From SKVR01 sp964453995 (GTDB taxonomy: Bacteria; Bacteroidota; Bacteroidia; Bacteroidales; UBA7960): a stretch of 11,480 bases of DNA. The notes under the pieces are model-generated. The model saw only the letters and a list, made by a program, of their open reading frames with translations, was not told where the DNA came from and did no database searches. Every line of letters starts with the position of its first letter. Positions within the stretch are counted from its first letter, which is position 1. Below, in pieces: positions 1 to 6,011 of this stretch. Made by a program: the position numbers and the translations under genes. The stretch covers positions 1 to 11,480 of the forward strand of contig CAYVQC010000080.1 of the NCBI GenBank assembly GCA_964453995.1, read 5' to 3'.

Positions 1-27
1 AGGATAAGGCAATGTCCATGATAAATA

Positions 28-45
28 CGACCCCAGCCGGGGTCG
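28..45. terminator. Bidirectional hairpin terminator
   Basis: A perfect 7-bp GC-rich stem, CGACCCC paired with GGGGTCG, closes a 4-nt AGCC loop. The left side is A/T-rich (ATAAATA) and the right side is T-rich (CATTATTT), so transcripts from either direction would end in a U-rich tail. It lies about 60 bp beyond the stop codon of the RDD gene on the minus strand and could also end a plus-strand gene lying left of the window. The stem and flanks are seen directly; terminator function is inferred. Confidence 0.65.
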
Positions 46-104
46 CATTATTTCCATTGCTCTTGATATATGCTGTAAATATCCTGATTATCCGAAATCC
101 CTGC

Positions 105-566
105 TCAGGAATCGGAAACGGTAGGCTGTGGTGTGGGTTGCATGGTGTTGGGATTTCTTTCTTCAGGCATGTTGGTGTATAATACAACTGAACCAGCCAG
201 GAAATCATGTATTGCTTTTCTTTTTTTTGTTCCTGTCACCGTTAGCAGAGAAATCCAGCCTAACAAAATTTTCACAAAAAACCGGATCAATGCCAGTGGA
301 AAGAAGATGTTTTTCTGTTGATTCTTTTCTCTTTTCACTCTTATCCCCATCATGAAATGGCCGATTGTACCTCCAAAAAAACTTGTAAACAAAGGGTCGT
401 AAAGAATAAAAATAAAAACAAATGCAATGATCCTTGCAATGTCAGGCACATGTTCAAATGCCGAAAATGTATATGTTACTATAAACATAAACACTATCAT
501 TACAATTGAGTCTGCTAAAACGGCTTTTATACGATCCGTAATTCCTGCATAATAATCTGCTGTCAT
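105..566 (-). CDS. RDD family membrane protein
   Basis: A 153-residue inner-membrane protein of the RDD family, a poorly defined group of multi-pass proteins, some linked to ion or solute transport. Three hydrophobic segments are visible at about residues 15-37, 43-65 and 88-112. The family signature is recognisable: an Arg (R12) and Asp (D19) near the start of helix 1, a GTIGHFMMGIRV segment after helix 2, and a conserved HDF (120-122) near the end. The C-terminal 20 or so residues are Pro/Thr-rich and probably disordered. I chose the ATG at 566 because the nine codons upstream begin with a TTG at 593 and the homology-like region starts right after the ATG. It is the last gene of a three-gene minus-strand cluster, 111 bp downstream of its neighbour. 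The family assignment is fairly safe; the substrate is unknown. Confidence 0.8.
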   Translation of the reverse strand: MTADYYAGITDRIKAVLADSIVMIVFMFIVTYTFSAFEHVPDIARIIAFVFIFILYDPLFTSFFGGTIGHFMMGIRVKREKNQQKNIFFPLALIRFFVKILLGWISLLTVTGTKKRKAIHDFLAGSVVLYTNMPEERNPNTMQPTPQPTVSDS

Positions 567-677
567 GATTTTGGTTATAAGGGTTTCTTTCAAATGTTAT
601 TTTTCTTGCTGTTTTCCAGGATATAACACATTGCTTGTATGTAATAGCCCTTGCGGATGCATTGATCTGCGCAGGTT

Positions 678-1124
678 TCATCTTGTTTCGGTAGTACCGG
701 GTATGGATTCGGTTCCTCCATACCGGATGGATTTATTTTTCCCGATTTTACGTTTGATCTTATCTTTTAGTTCTTCTTTTAATTCTTCATCGATCTGGTC
801 ATGATTGTCATCCATGTAATCGGAGAGCTCCCTGGTTCGTTGGTCTACTTCTTCGGGGGTATTGGCAGCCATTACAATGGTGGCGCCCAGCAGATCGATG
901 AGGGTTGTGGAAGCATCTGTTTTTGTTTTACTGGTAAGGAACCACCTCCGTGCGATTTCCAATACCAGGCCAACCACAGCCACAAGAACAGCATTGAGCA
1001 GTTTCGTGGTGTGTACAAATTCACTCTCAGGATCCACCAGGATATTGTAGATTACCACCCCCGTTGCCAACAGTACCGTTATGATCACTGTTGAAAGCAA
1101 CACGTAAAATAGGGCCTTTTTCAT
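678..1124 (-). CDS. Hypothetical two-helix membrane protein
   Basis: I do not recognise a family. The 148-residue product begins MKKALFYVLL with a hydrophobic helix at about residues 5-28. A second follows at about 42-62, ending in a basic RRW stop-transfer-like sequence. After that comes a soluble region with a small hydrophobic patch (LLGATIVMAA) and a highly charged, probably helical or coiled-coil stretch rich in Asp, Glu and Lys at about 105-130. The tail is polar. The likely topology is a helical hairpin in the inner membrane with a cytoplasmic C-terminal domain. The ATG at 1122-1124 lies only 2 nt after the stop codon of the EVE gene, so the two are almost certainly cotranscribed and perhaps translationally coupled. 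Function unknown. Confidence 0.75.
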   Translation of the reverse strand: MKKALFYVLLSTVIITVLLATGVVIYNILVDPESEFVHTTKLLNAVLVAVVGLVLEIARRWFLTSKTKTDASTTLIDLLGATIVMAANTPEEVDQRTRELSDYMDDNHDQIDEELKEELKDKIKRKIGKNKSIRYGGTESIPGTTETR

Positions 1125-1126
1125 GA

Positions 1127-1546
1127 TCAGAGGTTTTTGGGTGATGCATCAGGGCCATTAGTTTGTGAGATCAGGTCCGATATTTCGTTGAATTCTTCCT
1201 GGCTGATATGGAAGTTGGTCCCGATAGGCATTTTGAAGATCAGGTTGTTGGAAAAAGAGCTTTGCTCTTTCAGTGGTGTGTATTTGAGGGGTGTTGTAAG
1301 GCGTACTTTGTATTTTACCTTTATTCCCCAACCCCAATTTTCGAAAAAGTGCGGATTTCCGGTAATGGTTCCCCAGCCATAAATACCCCTTTCCTCTCTG
1401 CTTCCAGATCTCCAGAAAAACACGATGTCTCCCACTGACATCTGCTCTCTGTATCTTGTTACGAGCCACGTTTCTTCCTCATCAGGAATTATTTTCGTAG
1501 CTACATCATATCGTTCAGGTTTGCCCTGGAATAGCCAGTAGTTCAT
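1127..1546 (-). CDS. EVE domain-containing protein
   Basis: A 139-residue soluble protein made of a single EVE domain, a PUA-like fold related to YTH domains and thought to bind modified bases in nucleic acid. Family landmarks: the N-terminal MNYWLFQ, an aromatic W27, the GDIVFFWRSG segment (39-48) with the cage-type Trp W45, GIYGWG (54-59), and a C-terminal MPIGTNF (106-112) followed by an acidic helix. The length matches stand-alone EVE proteins. The Trp-rich WGWG (71-74) segment is notable. The ATG at 1544-1546 fits the usual family start. Stand-alone EVE proteins occur widely and EVE domains are often fused to, or sit near, restriction and defence genes, but no such gene is visible here. 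Its partners are a two-helix membrane protein and an RDD protein. Ligand and role are not known. Confidence 0.85.
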   Translation of the reverse strand: MNYWLFQGKPERYDVATKIIPDEEETWLVTRYREQMSVGDIVFFWRSGSREERGIYGWGTITGNPHFFENWGWGIKVKYKVRLTTPLKYTPLKEQSSFSNNLIFKMPIGTNFHISQEEFNEISDLISQTNGPDASPKNL

Positions 1547-1694
1547 GGTTTAATTTGGTTTAAGGTGGATATTTAGAGTTATGTTGGTTCGCTGATAATA
1601 TCCTACTTGTAGTTTTCCTTTTTTCAATGGCGTTCTCTGCAATTATAAAATTCACAGAAGTCAGGGGGAGGGGGCCTGTTATTCAGGGACCTGT

Positions 1695-1702
1695 CAAAGG
1701 TA
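1695..1702 (-). promoter_or_regulatory. Candidate -7 element for the EVE cluster
   Basis: The minus strand reads TACCTTTG, an exact match to the Bacteroidota TAnnTTTG -7 element, about 150 bp upstream of the EVE start codon. No TTG -33 element is seen at the expected distance, and the implied leader is long, so this is tentative. Confidence 0.3.
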
Positions 1703-1872
1703 GTAAAAAGAGACAGTTATTCAGTTGGGGATCAGAAAAATACTGACCTTTCTAAGCTTAAAAGGTAGAAGGGGGAAGCTAGTGGCCAGCCGGGCTCGGA
1801 GTCGGCAGGCCTCGAATTTGAAAGGCAGTGAAAGTGGTGATTTCAGTAAACTCAACCACCGGGACGTTGGTC

Positions 1873-1982
1873 CCCCGTGCTAAGCGGAATTTGCAATTCC
1901 GCTTTTCTGCATTGTTGAATTCGCAATTCACTATTTCTGTGAAAAGCGAAATCCGGATAATTACAAATTCCGCTAAGCGGGG
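1873..1982. repeat. Long imperfect inverted repeat with nested hairpins (REP/MITE-like)
   Basis: The left arm (1873-1907) and right arm (1941-1982) are imperfect reverse complements. They share CCCCG, an AGCGGAATTTG core, AATT, CCG and CTTTTC blocks, with a few bases inserted in the right arm. The central part, about 33 bp, contains its own hairpin (TGAATT cgc AATTCA, 1916-1930). The left arm alone folds as a perfect 10-bp stem, AAGCGGAATT / AATTCCGCTT with a TGC loop (1882-1904), followed by a short T-run. It lies just downstream of the minus-strand CBM48 gene, so it might also end that transcript. Clover-like nested palindromes of this kind resemble REP elements or small non-autonomous transposons; that identity is inferred, and no transposase is in the window. 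Confidence 0.65.
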
Positions 1983-1999
1983 CTAATTTATTAAGGCCT

Positions 2000-2308
2000 T
2001 CAGAGCACGATCACCGAATTGTGATCATCAGCAATGCCACTGTGCACATGTTTATCGGCATGGGGTTCGTTGAACCAGGTCTGGCCGTCGGCGAAATACC
2101 GGAACTGGTATTCGCGGCCGTTGTCAAGATCGAGGGTAAGGGTGAAAGAACCGTCTTTGAGGCCTTTCATGGTACCTTCCTCCGGATTCCAATTGTTGAA
2201 ATCGCCTGCAAGCTGGATGCGCTCAGCACCATTGGCCGCCTCTTTTTCAACTTTAAAGGTTACTTTACTTACGGGCTTGCTTTTGAGAACCTGTTTTTTT
2301 ATGCTCAT
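2000..2308 (-). CDS. Stand-alone CBM48 / isoamylase early-set domain protein
   Basis: A 102-residue soluble protein consisting of a single immunoglobulin-like early-set domain of the glycogen-binding CBM48/AMPK-beta type. The signature runs from VTFKVE (16-21) through AGDFNNWNP (34-42), then SFTLTLDLDNGREYQFRY (54-71), and ends with FADGQTWFNEPHADK (72-86) and a terminal strand SVIVL. Trp40, Trp78 and Asn80 are at positions commonly used for alpha-glucan contact in this family. There is no catalytic domain and no signal peptide, so it probably acts in the cytoplasm, perhaps binding glycogen or starch-like glucans. Small proteins of this kind are common in Bacteroidota. The N-terminus is Lys-rich. 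It diverges from yjbQ and ends about 18 bp from the inverted repeat. The domain call is firm; the physiological role is not known. Confidence 0.85.
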   Translation of the reverse strand: MSIKKQVLKSKPVSKVTFKVEKEAANGAERIQLAGDFNNWNPEEGTMKGLKDGSFTLTLDLDNGREYQFRYFADGQTWFNEPHADKHVHSGIADDHNSVIVL

Positions 2309-2380
2309 CGTATTTTAGTTTTGGGTGAAACATCGGTTCAGGATAAAACAATTGAACTGAACCACTTTTTTTCCAGCGGG

Positions 2381-2408
2381 CAAATGTAAAAGGATTTTAA
2401 ACATCAAA
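2381..2408 (-). promoter_or_regulatory. Candidate promoter of the CBM48 gene
   Basis: On the minus strand, TACATTTG (2381-2388) matches the Bacteroidota -7 consensus TAnnTTTG. A TTTG (2405-2408) lies 16 bp upstream, slightly closer than the usual -33 spacing. Transcription would start near 2374, giving a leader of about 65 nt before the ATG at 2308. Confidence 0.45.
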
Positions 2409-2545
2409 TGTTAATTTATCGTTAACTACCCGTTGCGTCGCCAACTCAAACGTTTTCGGAGCAAAAAAAACAGCCTGCCTATGAAAAAAAACTATTATAC
2501 ACCCCGATGATATTCGAAACAACCTGGTTTAAATTCAGCAATGTT

Positions 2546-2553
2546 TACCTTTG
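2546..2553 (+). promoter_or_regulatory. Candidate -7 element of yjbQ
   Basis: TACCTTTG is an exact TAnnTTTG match. It places the transcript start near 2560, about 16 nt before the ATG at 2576. This rules out the longer reading from 2507, since that ATG would lie upstream of the transcript. No convincing -33 TTG is seen. Confidence 0.5.
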
Positions 2554-2575
2554 TATGACAAAAAACAGAAAACAT

Positions 2576-2986
2576 ATGATTTACCAGAAAGAAATACAAT
2601 TGCCGCCTTTCAGCAGGGGCTACCATCTTATTACCAGCCATATTACAAAGGCCTTACCTGAGCTTCCTGATCAGGGTCTGGTGAATGTTTTCATCCACCA
2701 CACCTCGGCCGGCCTGATGATCAATGAAAATGCCGATCCTTCGGTCAGGGTTGATCTGGAGAGTATATTTAACAAACTCGTTCCCGAAAACCTTCCTTTC
2801 CTGGAGCATACCACCGAAGGACCTGATGACATGCCTGCTCATGTTAAATCGGCCCTTACCGGGGTTTCGCTTACTATACCCATATCCCATGGCCGGCTAA
2901 AACTGGGTACCTGGCAGGGTATCTTTCTTTGTGAATTCCGCAACAGGGCCGGTGCACGCAAAATCACCGTTACTGTATATCATTGA
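2576..2986 (+). CDS. yjbQ: YjbQ/UPF0047 family protein
   Basis: A 136-residue cytoplasmic protein of the YjbQ family (UPF0047), often annotated as secondary thiamine-phosphate synthase because members show weak activity of that kind; the true role is unsettled. The family core is intact: HTSAG (42-46), INENADPSVR (49-58), EGPDDMPAH (81-89) and a GRLKLGTWQG block (106-115). The His residues at 42 and 89 and the acidic residues around them form the presumed metal or active site. The frame is open from 2507, but I chose the ATG at 2576 because it gives the family's usual length (about 138 residues in E. coli), the 23 upstream codons do not resemble the family, and a -7 promoter element sits inside them. 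It stands alone, divergent from the CBM48 gene and 149 bp upstream of the acyl-CoA synthetase. Confidence 0.9.
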   Translation: MIYQKEIQLPPFSRGYHLITSHITKALPELPDQGLVNVFIHHTSAGLMINENADPSVRVDLESIFNKLVPENLPFLEHTTEGPDDMPAHVKSALTGVSLTIPISHGRLKLGTWQGIFLCEFRNRAGARKITVTVYH

Positions 2987-3067
2987 TGACAATTGTTTTA
3001 GGAATGGATCATCTTTTTTATGGCTTCCGGCAGGGGGGTACCAGTGTATCAATTAATTTTCACTGCG

Positions 3068-3100
3068 TTGCATTCTTTTAACAAAAAACTTATACATTTG
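3068..3100 (+). promoter_or_regulatory. Promoter of the acyl-CoA synthetase gene
   Basis: A TTG (3068-3070) and a perfect -7 element TACATTTG (3093-3100) are separated by 22 bp, within the spacing normal for Bacteroidota promoters. The implied start is near 3107, leaving a leader of about 30 nt before the ATG at 3136. This is the best-formed promoter in the window. Confidence 0.6.
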
Positions 3101-3135
3101 ACTAAATTTTTGGTGATCCGTTAATCCTTCCAAGC

Positions 3136-4923
3136 ATGGAATCTCACATCGTCCCTCTTTTCCTGAATCGTGTCAATAAATACGGTAAAAAAGAAGTAAT
3201 CCGTTACCGTGATAAAAGCAACAAATATCAGTCTGTTTCCTGGGATGAGCTGAAAAAATCCGTAGAAAATATAGTCTCTTCTCTTGCCGCCATCCATCTT
3301 GAAAAGGGCGAGATGGTGGGTATTTTCAGCAACAACAGGCCCGAGTGGCTGATGACCGACCTTGCCATCATGGCCAGCAAGGCAGTTTCGGTGCCCTTGT
3401 ATGCTACTTCATCTGCCGTTACCCTGGCTTACATCATCAGGGAAACCGGCATGAAGATCATCTTCTGCGGAGCAAGAGAACAACTGGATACTGCTATACA
3501 GTTTCTGGATGGCAAAAGCAGCCTGGAAAAAATTATTATGCTTGACGGCACTGCTGATGATCACCCCGGCGTAATGGGGTTTGATGAATTTTTACAACTA
3601 TCGGCAAGCCGCGGCACTATAACTCCTCTGGTATATGAACCCGATAAGTACAGCGCAGAAGAACTGGCCACAGTTATTTATACCTCCGGAACTACAGGAG
3701 AGCCCAAAGGGGTAATGCTTACCCACGACAATTTCATGTACTGTTTCCGCATCCACGATTCAAGGTTAAATGTCAACCGGTCGGATGTATCACTTTGCTT
3801 TTTGCCCCTCAGTCATGTATTTGAAAGAATGTGGAGTCATTATCTTCTTTACCGGGGGGCTGTAAATGTTTTCCTGGAAAATCCAAGGGAAGTTATTGAG
3901 GTGCTATCCCAAGTCCGTCCTACCCTGATGTGCACAGTACCGCGGTTTTTCGACAAGACCTATGCCGGTATCCAGGCCGAAGTAAAGAAATGGTCGCCCC
4001 TGAAGCAGCGCATTTTCAAGTGGGCCGTTGCAAAAGGGCATAGAGCCATTGAATACAAATGCCGCTCAAAAAAGTTGCCCTTAGGGCTGGCTTTTTCCCA
4101 TTTTTTTGCCAACATGTTGGTGCTGCGGAAATTACGATTGATATTTGGCGGTAACATCCGTTTTATGCCCTGTGCCGGAGCTGCTATTAACACCGGCATT
4201 CTTAAGTTTTTTCATGCTGTGGGCATTTTCGTTAATTATGGCTATGGCGCTACCGAAACCACAGCTACCGTTTCTTGTTTCCGTGATGATGAATATTTCT
4301 TCGGTACCTGCGGATCGGTTATGCCCGGGATAGAAGTGAAGATCAGTGAGAAGAATGAGATAATGGTAAAAGGAAGAACCGTTTTTTCCGGATACTTTAA
4401 GAAAGAAGAAGAAACCAGCAGGGTTCTGCAGGAAGGGTGGTTCTATACCGGCGATGAAGGCTACCTGGATGATAAACACAACCTGATCATGACCGACAGG
4501 ATCAAGGACCTGATGAAAACATCAGTAGGCAAGTACATATCCCCCCAAAAACTTGAGCTATTGCTTTCGCATGACGATCTGGTGGAGCAGATCAGTGTGG
4601 TAGGGGACAACCGCAAGTATGTAAGTGCGCTGGTAGTACCAGCTATGGATAAGCTCAGGGAGCTGGCAGCCCGCGAAGGCATCTCTTATGCAGATGACAG
4701 GGAGTTGGTGAGTTCTGAAAGAGTATTGGCGATTTTTGAAGACCGCTTCCGGAAACTGCAGGAGGAACTTACTCCCTACGAAAGGGTGGTGAAATTCACT
4801 TTGCTGCACGAACCTTTTTCCATAGAGAGCGGCACTATGACCAGCACGCTTAAGCTCAGGCGAAGTTCCATAGAAAAGATGTATGAGGACCTGGTAGAGA
4901 AAATGTATGCTGATGATGAATGA
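3136..4923 (+). CDS. Long-chain fatty acid--CoA ligase (AMP-forming)
   Basis: A 595-residue adenylate-forming enzyme of the long-chain acyl-CoA synthetase group (FAA1/FadD15-like). It activates fatty acids with ATP to an acyl-AMP, then transfers the acyl group to CoA. Family motifs appear in order: the phosphate-binding YTSGTTGEPKG (182-192), LPLSHVFER in the middle of the large domain, the adenine-binding YGATETT (370-376), YTGDEG (437-442) with the ribose-binding Asp440, the hinge DRIKDLMKTSVGKYISP (454-470), and the C-terminal TSTLKLRR with the probable catalytic Lys573. Length fits the family. There is no signal peptide; it is likely cytoplasmic or membrane-associated. It has its own promoter and converges on the acyltransferase gene, with 20 bp between stop codons. 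It may feed the beta-oxidation genes at 7849-11357, or supply acyl-CoA for lipid synthesis. Confidence 0.93.
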   Translation: MESHIVPLFLNRVNKYGKKEVIRYRDKSNKYQSVSWDELKKSVENIVSSLAAIHLEKGEMVGIFSNNRPEWLMTDLAIMASKAVSVPLYATSSAVTLAYIIRETGMKIIFCGAREQLDTAIQFLDGKSSLEKIIMLDGTADDHPGVMGFDEFLQLSASRGTITPLVYEPDKYSAEELATVIYTSGTTGEPKGVMLTHDNFMYCFRIHDSRLNVNRSDVSLCFLPLSHVFERMWSHYLLYRGAVNVFLENPREVIEVLSQVRPTLMCTVPRFFDKTYAGIQAEVKKWSPLKQRIFKWAVAKGHRAIEYKCRSKKLPLGLAFSHFFANMLVLRKLRLIFGGNIRFMPCAGAAINTGILKFFHAVGIFVNYGYGATETTATVSCFRDDEYFFGTCGSVMPGIEVKISEKNEIMVKGRTVFSGYFKKEEETSRVLQEGWFYTGDEGYLDDKHNLIMTDRIKDLMKTSVGKYISPQKLELLLSHDDLVEQISVVGDNRKYVSALVVPAMDKLRELAAREGISYADDRELVSSERVLAIFEDRFRKLQEELTPYERVVKFTLLHEPFSIESGTMTSTLKLRRSSIEKMYEDLVEKMYADDE

Positions 4924-4943
4924 ATCCGGTTGGTTCAAAGCCA

Positions 4944-5843
4944 TCATTCTGTAATTTTTTCCGTATTCCTTTTATGCTTCCAACGCTTATGGGTCCAGAG
5001 CCAGCTATGTGGTGCGCGGTGAATGGCTTCTTCCAGCTTTTCTGCGTACAGCAGGGTAATTTCTCCGGGCGACATTTGTGACGGAGTATCGGTAATCAGG
5101 CTGAGGTACAGTTCATAATAGCCGCGTTTTACCCTTTTGATATCGGCAAAGACTACCGGATAATCATTGTTCATAGCATGTTTTTCAGGCCCGTGCAAAA
5201 ATGCTGTTTCCCTGCCCAAAAACCTGACCCATTGAGAAAGCTTTACTTTGGTAGGATTTTGATCTGCTGCCATGAGAAAGAGGGATGGGATACCATGTTG
5301 CTGTTCAAAAGTAAGGCTTGTCTTGCGAATAGGCATCAGCCGCGTACCAAAGCGTGAGCGGCTCCAGCGCAAAAACCTGTCAATGAATTTGTTCTTCAGC
5401 GGTTTATAAAACCCAATTACCTTAAAAGGTGTTTGCAGTCCTGCTGAAAGGCTTCCCCACTCCCAGTTGCCTATATGCCCGGTAACAAGGATTATGCTCT
5501 TTCCCGATTCAAAATAGGGCTGAACAAGACCGGGATTAAGCACACGATGCCTTTTTAATACCGATCTGCGGCTCATGCTAAAACTCCTGATGCTTTCAAT
5601 AATCACATCAGATATGTTTTTGTATATATCCTGTACCAGCTTTTCCTGTTGCTCCCCATTTACCACAAGGTTGCTTCGGCCAATGTTTTCCTTAATTACA
5701 TCCAGCCTGTAACGAAAGATTCGCCTTAGCAAAAATGCCAGTCCGTCGGAAATAACATAAAGCACTGCGAAGGGTATTATGGCCATGATCATGGCAAACA
5801 GCAAAAACAAGAAACAGGAAATCAGATCCAGGAGTTTTTTCAT
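4944..5843 (-). CDS. Lysophospholipid/lipid A acyltransferase, LpxL/HtrB family
   Basis: A 299-residue membrane-anchored acyltransferase of the LpxL/HtrB/LABLAT family, which adds secondary acyl chains to Kdo-lipid A or a related lipid at the inner membrane. An N-terminal hydrophobic anchor spans about residues 7-34. The catalytic HX4E motif is GHIGNWE (H123, E128). Further family features are FLGRETAFLHGPEKHA (208-223) and the C-terminal PHSWLWTHKRWKH (278-290), which is basic and aromatic. Length is normal for the family. The ATG at 5841-5843 directly follows the TAA of a possible small ORF, so translation may be coupled. It is downstream of ispG on the same strand and probably cotranscribed with it. 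The exact acceptor (lipid A, ornithine lipid or another) cannot be read from the sequence. Confidence 0.9.
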   Translation of the reverse strand: MKKLLDLISCFLFLLFAMIMAIIPFAVLYVISDGLAFLLRRIFRYRLDVIKENIGRSNLVVNGEQQEKLVQDIYKNISDVIIESIRSFSMSRRSVLKRHRVLNPGLVQPYFESGKSIILVTGHIGNWEWGSLSAGLQTPFKVIGFYKPLKNKFIDRFLRWSRSRFGTRLMPIRKTSLTFEQQHGIPSLFLMAADQNPTKVKLSQWVRFLGRETAFLHGPEKHAMNNDYPVVFADIKRVKRGYYELYLSLITDTPSQMSPGEITLLYAEKLEEAIHRAPHSWLWTHKRWKHKRNTEKITE

Positions 5844-6011
5844 TTACCGTTTGTGGGGTTTTACAAATTCATGTTTATTCATAATTCCAGGTTTAGTTAC
5901 TTTCCAGGGCTGCTGTAATGCCTGCCACATCTTTTCTGATTGCCTTTTAAAAGGGAGCGACGCAAGCAAAACACTGGCCATAATGGTGTTGTCAGCGATT
6001 AATGTATCCAT
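5844..6011 (-). CDS. Possible small basic protein between ispG and the acyltransferase
   Basis: A 55-codon frame starting at an ATG at 6009-6011, which overlaps the last 20 nt of ispG in another frame. It ends at a TAA that directly abuts the ATG of the acyltransferase gene. The product starts MDTLIADNTIMASVLLASLP and ends in a Lys/Trp-rich, basic tail (NKHEFVKPHKR). I recognise no family. An internal ATG at 5981 would give 45 residues. The tight packing on both sides supports a real, translationally coupled gene, but the length is short enough to arise by chance, so treat this as a candidate. Confidence 0.35.
   Translation of the reverse strand: MDTLIADNTIMASVLLASLPFKRQSEKMWQALQQPWKVTKPGIMNKHEFVKPHKR

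Larger units (their letters stand above)
1547..1999. other. Gene-free intergenic region
   Basis: About 450 bp between the EVE gene start and the end of the CBM48 gene. No credible coding frame is present. It holds a mirror-like G-tract (GGGGGAGGGGG, 1664-1674), a direct repeat GTTATTCAG at 1678 and 1716, a candidate minus-strand -7 element at 1695-1702, a short GGGAC/GTCCC hairpin (1861-1874), and the long inverted repeat described separately at 1873-1982. Confidence 0.7.

Noticed and set aside
14..181. Plus-strand open frame with a hydrophobic stretch near the left edge
   Set aside because: It runs through the terminator hairpin and overlaps the RDD gene; no family resemblance.
2009..2026. 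GATCAC/GTGATC inverted repeat as an operator
   Set aside because: It lies within the last codons of the CBM48 gene and is short; probably coincidental.
2507..2575. N-terminal extension of yjbQ by 23 codons
   Set aside because: It contains a -7 promoter element, would make the protein longer than the family norm, and does not resemble the family.
2985..3019. Possible terminator after yjbQ: GATGA / TCATC followed by six T
   Set aside because: A 5-bp A/T-rich stem with a loop of about 19 nt is too weak to call.
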